DNA of 12,893 nucleotides from positions 1 to 12,893 of the forward strand of contig CAZHIX010000035.1 in assembly GCA_964532715.1 (NCBI GenBank), written 5' to 3'. Under the pieces are notes generated by a model, which saw only the letters and a list, made by a program, of their open reading frames with translations, was not told the origin of the DNA and did no database searches. The position numbers were made by a program, and so were the translations under genes. Below, piece by piece: positions 7,095 to 12,893 of this stretch (positions within the stretch are counted from its first letter, which is position 1; the number at the start of each line of letters is the position of its first letter). The stretch comes from 1-14-0-10-45-29 sp964532715. Lineage in GTDB: Archaea > Micrarchaeota > Micrarchaeia > Anstonellales > Anstonellaceae.

Positions 7095-9167
7095 ATGGTT
7101 ACTCGGTCTTATTCAAACTCGCAAAATAGCAATAATACGTTTGTTGAAAAACACGCAATAAATTGGCAAAAAATGATAGAAACAACCGTAAAATCCGTAA
7201 TTACCGATTTCAACCAATCCATATCTATAGAACAACGCGATTTTTTGATAAAGTCTTTAATTAAAGATGGTTATGTTTATGCAACTTCACTAAATGTCAA
7301 TGATCCACTTGTTTATTCTAAAGAAGTTGAGGTTCTAAAAACTCTTGAATCAGAACTAAAAAAGCAAGGCTTTAATCAATGCACGCTTATACAAGAAAGT
7401 GAAGATAGTTTTGTGTTAATTATAGATAAGGCTAAATATGATTATTCAATGGAACAGGCGCGTGTCAATGAACTAAAAACTTCTGATACTAACCCAAATC
7501 TTAACGAGACCTCTCCGGATTTAGAGCAAAAAGAAAATTCATCTAATAGTAAGACCACTACTTCCAAAGAAACTCAAAAAGAAACAACCGACCCCCAATC
7601 AAAAGAAAACGAACCAACCTATGATGAGCAAAAACCAATCAAGGAGCAAAAACCAAAACAAGAAGATAAAAAAACAGAACAAGCGCCAAATCAAGAGCAA
7701 AAAACTTCTAATAAAAAAACTCAAGAAATAAACCTAGAATTCACTCGCTTAATTTTGCGACAAAAAGATATGGCAAAAAATGCACGTCAAATAGTGGATC
7801 AGCTAATAGAAAAAGGTGCTATCTCTCAAGGTTCTCTTGCTGATGGTTCGGTGCTAAATATTTCTGTTCCTCTTGAGGACAAATCTCTATATGATTTAAA
7901 CAATGATTTAGCATCTGATTTGGTATTAGCAATATATGCAGAACTTTCAAGACGTGCGATATCTTTTGATAGGTCTCAAATCAAATACGAAATTGTAGAT
8001 ATTCACAATAATGCAGATGCACAAAACCATTTCATTGATTTATACTCTGCACGCGCAGTAGATTTCTCTCTTTCAGATTGGAAAAAAGAGATACAACAAT
8101 TCTCAAGCAGACTTAGCAAAGCTCAAAAAGAAGATTTACAAAATTGTCAAAATCATCAAGATGTTGTGAATTGGTTAAAACACAATTTCTCAAGTCTAAA
8201 TTTCAAATCAAACAAACGCGCAGGAACGATAGCTGAAGATGTTTTTGTTCAGATGCGCAGTGTTCAGTTGGGGAATAGCAGTATAGACTCAGAACAAAAA
8301 ATCGCACAACCTGCATCTAAATCCGTGTCTAGCGAACAAAAAGAAAAAATATCAGAAAAGACTTCTGCTCCTACTACTTCAAATCAAACGTCTCAAAAAA
8401 CAGATGCGCAGTATTTATCAGAAATCGCAGTATCGATTTCCAATTATTTTATTGTGCGCATGACACAAGCCAGTATATTTGATGAGGGTCTTTTATCTAC
8501 GATAAACCCCGAGTTTACAAATGCTTTCAAATCTTTATTTGAAAAAGGTATATTTGAACTAAGTAGAGATTTCATATCAAAGTTGAATGAAGATCAAAAG
8601 ACGCTCATAACCGGTTATCTCTCAAATATGGTGTCTAATATAAATAGCGATTCTAAACTGGTTTCAGATATTGACTCAATTGGAGATGAACAAGTAGGAA
8701 TTAGAATAACTGCTACAAATCTAAAAACATTACAATCTTTATTGATTCAGGATGCAAAGGATCGTGAGGAGTATGGCAAAGCTGTTAGCAAATTCTATTC
8801 AACTGTTTTTGAACCTGCACTGAATAATGCCAAGCAACGTCTTTCATCCGAAGAAATCGCCTCTCTATCCGCAGATTTCATCCAGGGGGTATCCAATGCA
8901 GTATCTGATTTCTACAATAGTGGCTCTATAGCATTTACAACTCCTCAAAATGAAACAGAAAAAAAGTATTTAACATTGTTTGTTGAAGAATTAAAGAAAA
9001 TCAACACTTCTGTAAAATATATCGATTTCCCTACCGAAGTACAGCCTCCAAATTCTACGAACAAATTTAGTCTGATTGGTTTTTATGAAGATTCCGATAG
9101 AGGTCGTCAATTCAACGAGCTCATATTAAGTTATTTGGCGCAGTCTGACACTTCCGGTGCTCAATAG
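7095..9167 (+). CDS. 690-aa multidomain protein of unknown function with two charged linkers
   Basis: No family recognised. There is no signal peptide or transmembrane segment, so it is probably cytoplasmic. Three folded parts appear to be joined by disordered linkers. Part 1 covers about 20-125. Linker 1 (about 128-212) is rich in Lys, Glu, Gln, Thr and Ser with repeated EQK/EQKP units. Part 2 covers about 213-393. Linker 2 (about 395-438) is rich in Ser, Lys, Gln and Thr. Part 3 covers about 439-675, and a short polar tail follows. Parts 1 and 3 share a loose pattern: a helix, a polar loop with Asn/Pro, a Leu-rich helix with ELKK (87-90 in part 1), then hydrophobic strands such as FVLII or FSLIGF. 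This may reflect an old internal duplication. Only two cysteines are present (96 and 351). The ATG start fits the TATA spacing. The 879-aa gene follows after 40 bp, apparently with its own promoter. Product and function remain unknown. Confidence 0.8.
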   Translation: MVTRSYSNSQNSNNTFVEKHAINWQKMIETTVKSVITDFNQSISIEQRDFLIKSLIKDGYVYATSLNVNDPLVYSKEVEVLKTLESELKKQGFNQCTLIQESEDSFVLIIDKAKYDYSMEQARVNELKTSDTNPNLNETSPDLEQKENSSNSKTTTSKETQKETTDPQSKENEPTYDEQKPIKEQKPKQEDKKTEQAPNQEQKTSNKKTQEINLEFTRLILRQKDMAKNARQIVDQLIEKGAISQGSLADGSVLNISVPLEDKSLYDLNNDLASDLVLAIYAELSRRAISFDRSQIKYEIVDIHNNADAQNHFIDLYSARAVDFSLSDWKKEIQQFSSRLSKAQKEDLQNCQNHQDVVNWLKHNFSSLNFKSNKRAGTIAEDVFVQMRSVQLGNSSIDSEQKIAQPASKSVSSEQKEKISEKTSAPTTSNQTSQKTDAQYLSEIAVSISNYFIVRMTQASIFDEGLLSTINPEFTNAFKSLFEKGIFELSRDFISKLNEDQKTLITGYLSNMVSNINSDSKLVSDIDSIGDEQVGIRITATNLKTLQSLLIQDAKDREEYGKAVSKFYSTVFEPALNNAKQRLSSEEIASLSADFIQGVSNAVSDFYNSGSIAFTTPQNETEKKYLTLFVEELKKINTSVKYIDFPTEVQPPNSTNKFSLIGFYEDSDRGRQFNELILSYLAQSDTSGAQ

Positions 9168-9170
9168 TCA

Positions 9171-9175
9171 TTTTT
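9171..9175 (+). terminator. Short T-tract after the 690-aa gene
   Basis: Five T shortly after the stop codon at 9165-9167, just before the next TATA box. A weak candidate for U-tract termination; no hairpin seen. Confidence 0.22.
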
Positions 9176-9180
9176 GATCA

Positions 9181-9188
9181 TATAAATT
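9181..9188 (+). promoter_or_regulatory. Archaeal TATA box for the 879-aa protein gene
   Basis: TATAAATT centred at 9184.5 lies 23.5 bp before the ATG at 9208, again placing the start site at or near the start codon. A GTGAT (9200-9204) also sits 3 nt before the ATG and could be a weak Shine-Dalgarno site if readthrough from the upstream gene occurs. Confidence 0.55.
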
Positions 9189-9207
9189 TTGTTGGCATAG
9201 TGATGAT

Positions 9208-11847
9208 ATGACAGGTAATGCAATTGCAGGTTTTAAAGATCCAAAATCTCGTCAAAATATTCTTGATTTGTCATATATTCCTATTCGCACGTATTCTGAT
9301 TATTATGACCTTATTCCAACTCGTGCAAATCCAAATGTGCATCTAAACCACTCAATAGAAACAAAGCGTAACCTTGGAGTGAACACTTCTTTTAGCAATT
9401 CTTCGGGCACCGCGCTCGATGTTAGTTTTGGATTAAATTTTGTAGCTTCCAGTCGTTCTCTTGGCGTTAATGTTGGAATGGGTGTAGATAACTACCGAAA
9501 CACTCTTTTGAGAATGATAAATATTGGAACCTCCATTAGTTCTCAAGGGGGATTTGCACAAGCTTCAATAGTTCCAGAATCTGGTATTTCTCGCTTTAGC
9601 GATCTTATTCAATTTAGAATCGTTTCATCTCAAGGTTTAGGTATTCAATTTGCCCCTAGTCTGGATAATTTATTAGCCACAAATCCTCGTCTTGGATTGT
9701 TTGGCAATCCGGGTTCAGCAATGGGCGATATCTACAATGTAGGATATTTATATCAAAATCGTGCTTCTACATTGTCCATTAATGCGTGGATGGGCGCAAT
9801 AAAAGGTGCTTTAGATGTAATTTACTCTGCAATAACTAGGACTGCTGAAGCATTTTCATCACTTATAAAATCACATTCTGGTCCAGCATCTGAAAAATCT
9901 CTAAAAGCACTAGAAGATGGTAATGCAACGTTAACTCAATGCCTTGAAATAGTTCAATCTTCATCAAATGAAGATATAAAAAAGTCTGCAGGGCTTCTTC
10001 TTGAATCTTTACTAACTGAGCAGATAGTAGGAAAATCAAAAAAAATTGCACAAAATTCTTCATTTGATAAAATAAAAGAAAAACTAAATTCATTGGGGAA
10101 TTTTGAAGATTTAGACAAACTTGATAAAACTTTAAAGCAGTTGTCTGTTTCTGATTCTGATGGTGGTCTGTATACGTTGTTTTTTAATGAAAAAACTAAT
10201 AACTGGGAAATCTATTCTCATAAAATCTCCGAGAAATTACAAATAAAAGACTGGGAAGATGTTCTTCCAATCCTTGAGAAAAATTGCGATTATATAAGTT
10301 CTGCAGGTCTTGCAATGTTCAAGGCTTTCACCGATAAACTCAGAACTATCTCAAATAGCACTTCCACTATAAAAGCATTTGAAAATATGGCGACAAGTGG
10401 AAACTTTGCAAGCCAACTAATTGGTTCTCAACTTGCAGGTCTTTTTAGTGTAACTGAATTGAGTTTTGGAATGCCAATTCATTTGAAATGGCGAGGCTGG
10501 AACCTACCTGCAACTATAATAGACACCGTTTCTGGCTGGTTTGAAGATACATTTCAATTCAAAAGAACAAAAGAAGCGACTTCTTTTTTTGGTGCTATTG
10601 GTGGATTTTTCATGGATTTAGGTGGAGATCTTCTTGATATTGCAAGCAGAATGCTTGGTACAGTTTCTCCAGTTTATACTCGCGCAGATGGAAGAAAGCA
10701 AGATGCATATGAAAATGTCAGAACTGCTATAAAAGAAAACGAAGAGCTACTTGCAAAGAATACTGATGATATCGCAACAAGAAAAAAAATATTTGCAAAT
10801 ATGTTATACCTAAACCAGATGCTACCTGTTCTTATCTCAAATTCAAAAGATTCTTTATCAGAAGATTTGCAGGCACATCTATCAAAACATGGTCTTTTCT
10901 ACGAACTTCTAAGCTCAAAAATGTCAAGAGCTCAAATAGATGGTCTGATTGTAGACTCTAAAAAAACAAAAAAAGCTGAAGATAAACAGATGGTGGATAG
11001 ATACATTTCTGCAACTACTGGCTCATTGGTTGAGAATTATATTTACTTGAAAATGGCTTATTCAAAAGCCCCCTCAAATATGAAATCAGAAATTGATGCT
11101 GAAATAAAAGGAATAGAAAAGATTTTAGCACTCCCCTATCTTGAAAATTATAAAAAAGATGCAAATTCAATGGTAAATATTCTAATGGGATTATCAACAG
11201 AAAACTCCTCTTTAATGTCTGATATTGCATATGTAAACGAACAGATGCTAAAATGCGGTTCAAATCCATTGGCCTTCTCAAATTTATTGGCTACAAATAA
11301 AAAATTAAAATCTGCTTTTGAATCTATACTTCTCATGAAATCTTTGAGTTCACAATATGTATCCTTTGGGTCATACGTTGGGCAGTGGTCATCTTCCAAT
11401 GTTGTGCATGCAAAAGAATTACTGTCTTCACTCAGTTTGATTGAGAAAAATTTTGCATCCGTACTAAAAGACATCACCTCCAAAGCAAACGAAAATAAGC
11501 TAACCCAAAAAGACGTGGATGCACTCAGAGCGAATTTAGCTTATCTTTCTGTTATTTTACCACTTTATCCTGCCGGTTCATTATATTTAACTGATCTTTA
11601 CGATCAATTAATTGCAATGATTGATTCTCTACCCTCAAGCTCATCACAACTTGAAACTAAAGAGCAAAGACTTGCGTTTGATTGGATTTTTTCAAGTGTT
11701 AATCTTGTATTTGGTGATGGAAGTCAAAACTCATTTTTTAACAATGATCAGCTTATCAAACTTGAAAAAGAACTATCCAATAGAAAAACTGCGTATGAAG
11801 AGAATTTAGTGGAGCTACGTTCAAAACAAGATGTGGCTAAGAAATAG
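9208..11847 (+). CDS. 879-aa protein of unknown function: beta-rich N-terminal region, long helical remainder
   Basis: No family recognised and no classical signal peptide. Residues about 50-165 read as consecutive amphipathic beta strands with Gly/Ser turns (for example LGVNTSFSNSS, LDVSFGLNFVASS, LGVNVGMGV, IQFRIVSSQGLGIQF), a pattern like beta-barrel or beta-sandwich strands. A hydrophobic/amphipathic helix follows at about 185-220, near MGAIKGALDVIYSAI. Residues about 220-400 are charged and helical. A second Trp/Phe-rich part (about 405-485) includes LSFGMPIHLKWRGW and a Gly-rich hydrophobic stretch FFGAIGGFFMDLGGDLLDI, which may insert into or lie on a membrane. The remaining 490-879 is almost entirely helical with coiled-coil-like heptads, ending in a charged helix. 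The start is set by ATG 9208 and the TATA spacing. It follows the 690-aa gene closely, and the two may act together, but nothing in the sequence proves this. A membrane-associated structural protein is one guess; function unknown. Confidence 0.8.
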   Translation: MTGNAIAGFKDPKSRQNILDLSYIPIRTYSDYYDLIPTRANPNVHLNHSIETKRNLGVNTSFSNSSGTALDVSFGLNFVASSRSLGVNVGMGVDNYRNTLLRMINIGTSISSQGGFAQASIVPESGISRFSDLIQFRIVSSQGLGIQFAPSLDNLLATNPRLGLFGNPGSAMGDIYNVGYLYQNRASTLSINAWMGAIKGALDVIYSAITRTAEAFSSLIKSHSGPASEKSLKALEDGNATLTQCLEIVQSSSNEDIKKSAGLLLESLLTEQIVGKSKKIAQNSSFDKIKEKLNSLGNFEDLDKLDKTLKQLSVSDSDGGLYTLFFNEKTNNWEIYSHKISEKLQIKDWEDVLPILEKNCDYISSAGLAMFKAFTDKLRTISNSTSTIKAFENMATSGNFASQLIGSQLAGLFSVTELSFGMPIHLKWRGWNLPATIIDTVSGWFEDTFQFKRTKEATSFFGAIGGFFMDLGGDLLDIASRMLGTVSPVYTRADGRKQDAYENVRTAIKENEELLAKNTDDIATRKKIFANMLYLNQMLPVLISNSKDSLSEDLQAHLSKHGLFYELLSSKMSRAQIDGLIVDSKKTKKAEDKQMVDRYISATTGSLVENYIYLKMAYSKAPSNMKSEIDAEIKGIEKILALPYLENYKKDANSMVNILMGLSTENSSLMSDIAYVNEQMLKCGSNPLAFSNLLATNKKLKSAFESILLMKSLSSQYVSFGSYVGQWSSSNVVHAKELLSSLSLIEKNFASVLKDITSKANENKLTQKDVDALRANLAYLSVILPLYPAGSLYLTDLYDQLIAMIDSLPSSSSQLETKEQRLAFDWIFSSVNLVFGDGSQNSFFNNDQLIKLEKELSNRKTAYEENLVELRSKQDVAKK

Positions 11848-11882
11848 ACTGTAACACTTTAGTTTGCTGTATTAATGTATAA

Positions 11883-11890
11883 TTTATAAA
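11883..11890 (+). promoter_or_regulatory. Archaeal TATA box before the metallopeptidase gene
   Basis: TTTATAAA, identical to the operon promoter box at 3622. The start site would be near 11912, giving a leader of about 70 nt before the ATG at 11985, unlike the leaderless pattern of the other promoters here. An ATG at 11914 near the predicted start opens only four codons. Confidence 0.5.
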
Positions 11891-11896
11891 CTATGT

Positions 11897-11959
11897 ATGA
11901 ATAGAGAAACCATATGGGGTCAAAGTAAACTTGTAAAAAAAGTCGCGAGTTGTGCGTAG
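11897..11959 (+). other. 20-codon open frame linked to the downstream gene by an A7 run
   Basis: ATG 11897 to TAG 11957-11959 encodes a 20-residue peptide beginning MNRETIWGQSKLVKK. At the run of seven A (11935-11941) a +1 shift, or removal of one A, would join it to the frame of the metallopeptidase, which is open from 11937 onward. It may be a chance ORF, or the true N-terminus of the next gene separated by an indel. Confidence 0.2.
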
Positions 11960-11975
11960 TAAATCTTTTGAAAAA

Positions 11976-11980
11976 GTGAT
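11976..11980 (+). promoter_or_regulatory. Shine-Dalgarno-like site of the metallopeptidase gene
   Basis: GTGAT ends 4 nt before the ATG at 11985 and matches the end of the archaeal GGAGGTGAT consensus. It is the main reason for choosing this start. Confidence 0.4.
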
Positions 11981-11984
11981 TGGG

Positions 11985-12893
11985 ATGCATTTATTTACAG
12001 ATCAAACCGGATCTGACATTATGTCAAAGTTTCGCATAGATGCAAAAGATAGTAAGCAAAAACCATATTGGGACAAAGGTTTTGAAAATATACATTTGTT
12101 ATATAATTCAAGAAAAATCGATTTTTTGAAGTTTGTTACAAGACCTGACACAAAAGACAAAGTGATCAAGGGAATAACTGATTATTATAGCAAAACTATT
12201 CTAAACGAGCCAATACCTCAAAGAGTAATAGAGACGATAGAATGGATAGACGCAAATTATGGCAAGGCAATAGAAAAATTAAAACAACAAATTAATGATA
12301 ATAAATTTGAGGTGCCAGTTCACAATGAATCTTTTGCGATGTATCTTTTAGGTATAGTTCTTGGAGGAGAATATATAATAGATAAATACCCAACTACTAC
12401 AAAAATAGAACGCCCAAGAATAAAATATGCCTATGGTAGTTCTGAGCTATACTACCTAAGAAACAATACTTTAGAAGTCGGGGTAAATTTTACTGATCCG
12501 CAACCCATGTCTGAAAAAAACAATTATTATGCAAATTACTTAATAGCAGGTTTTAATACCGGTATACACGAATATACACATGGTTTGAAAAAAATAAATA
12601 GCAATGACAACAAACTTCTCAGCGAATTTGCTGCATACTACAACCAATCAACACATGGATTATATATAAACAAAAACGAACAAGACAAAAATGTTCTTTT
12701 TTGTGGGCTTGGGGATATGTTTCTAATATTACGTAATATGCAAACACGTGCACAGCTTGGAGATTTTGTGTGGGATATGCATTTTGGATTTATAGTTGGG
12801 CCTTGGATTAAGAAATACATAAAAAATGACCAAGAAATTCTTGATTTTGTAGTGCAGGGTTCATATGTTTCAGCAGAAAAGGTATATTCTAAA
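11985..12893 (+). CDS. Putative zinc metallopeptidase with HEYTH motif (3'-truncated)
   Basis: The frame is open to the last base of the window, giving 303 codons from ATG 11985. The most telling motif is GIHEYTHGLKK, an HExxH zinc site with His195, Glu196 and His199. It is followed 15 residues later by Glu214 in LLSEFAAYYNQ, a plausible third zinc ligand in the gluzincin manner (HExxH plus downstream Glu). If active, it would cleave peptides using water activated by Glu196. No specific family is recognised. The N-terminal part (about 1-100) is charged and helical; a hydrophobic stretch near 120-135 (MYLLGIVLGGEYII) probably packs in the core and does not look like a membrane anchor. There is no signal peptide with this start, so a cytoplasmic location is likely unless the start is wrong. 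Possible alternatives are GTG 11952, GTG 11976 and internal ATG 12021. The frame is also open upstream to 11937 without an ATG (see the A7 run). The C-terminus lies outside the window. Confidence 0.72.
   Translation, partial: MHLFTDQTGSDIMSKFRIDAKDSKQKPYWDKGFENIHLLYNSRKIDFLKFVTRPDTKDKVIKGITDYYSKTILNEPIPQRVIETIEWIDANYGKAIEKLKQQINDNKFEVPVHNESFAMYLLGIVLGGEYIIDKYPTTTKIERPRIKYAYGSSELYYLRNNTLEVGVNFTDPQPMSEKNNYYANYLIAGFNTGIHEYTHGLKKINSNDNKLLSEFAAYYNQSTHGLYINKNEQDKNVLFCGLGDMFLILRNMQTRAQLGDFVWDMHFGFIVGPWIKKYIKNDQEILDFVVQGSYVSAEKVYSK

Noticed and set aside
7482..7740. A-rich, repetitive DNA suggesting a tandem repeat or CRISPR-like element
   Set aside because: It encodes the Lys/Glu/Gln/Thr-rich linker; repeated EQK codons explain it, and there is no regular repeat-spacer spacing.
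11015..11483. Two overlapping minus-strand open frames of 88 and 111 codons in the 879-aa gene
   Set aside because: They overlap each other and a long sense frame with its own promoter; no ribosome binding site seen.
11914..11928. ATG at 11914 as a leaderless start from the TATA box at 11883
   Set aside because: It reaches a stop after four codons and is out of frame with the metallopeptidase.
12638..12820. Minus-strand open frame near the right end
   Set aside because: Antisense to the metallopeptidase frame, which continues uninterrupted to the window end and carries a recognisable HExxH motif.

Overview
The window looks archaeal. Four genes form the archaeal cluster for the first steps of mevalonate (isoprenoid lipid) synthesis: an XRE-type regulator of the COG1709 kind, archaeal HMG-CoA synthase, archaeal acetoacetyl-CoA thiolase and a DUF35 protein. 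TATA-like boxes lie about 25 bp before several start codons, as expected for archaeal, largely leaderless transcripts. Genes inside the operon instead have Shine-Dalgarno motifs of the AGGTG/GTGAT type. The DNA is AT-rich. The lineage cannot be fixed from the sequence. Large proteins without recognisable families, and a DUF35 protein lacking its zinc ligands, would fit a divergent or DPANN-like archaeon, but that is inference.

Layout, all on the + strand: (1) 2-3586, the 3' part of a very large Ser/Asn-rich protein, probably displayed on the cell surface and held by one C-terminal transmembrane helix. (2) 3605-3650, a short promoter region with a perfect 7-bp inverted repeat touching a TATA box. 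(3) 3651-6987, the four-gene mevalonate-entry operon with gaps of about 9-12 bp. (4) 7095-9167, a 690-aa soluble multidomain protein with two charged linkers. (5) 9208-11847, an 879-aa protein with a beta-rich N-terminal region and a long helical remainder. (6) 11985 to the window end, the 5' part of a putative zinc metallopeptidase with an HEYTH motif. Non-coding DNA is limited to gaps of at most about 140 bp. I saw no rRNA, tRNA, CRISPR array or insertion sequence.

How they work together: in known archaea, thiolase and HMG-CoA synthase are held in one complex by DUF35, so acetoacetyl-CoA passes directly between the two enzymes. Its product, HMG-CoA, feeds the mevalonate pathway. The regulator heads the operon and may control it through the inverted repeat at its promoter. 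The large proteins and the metallopeptidase have no clear functional link to this operon. Each appears to have its own promoter, and they may be lineage-specific.
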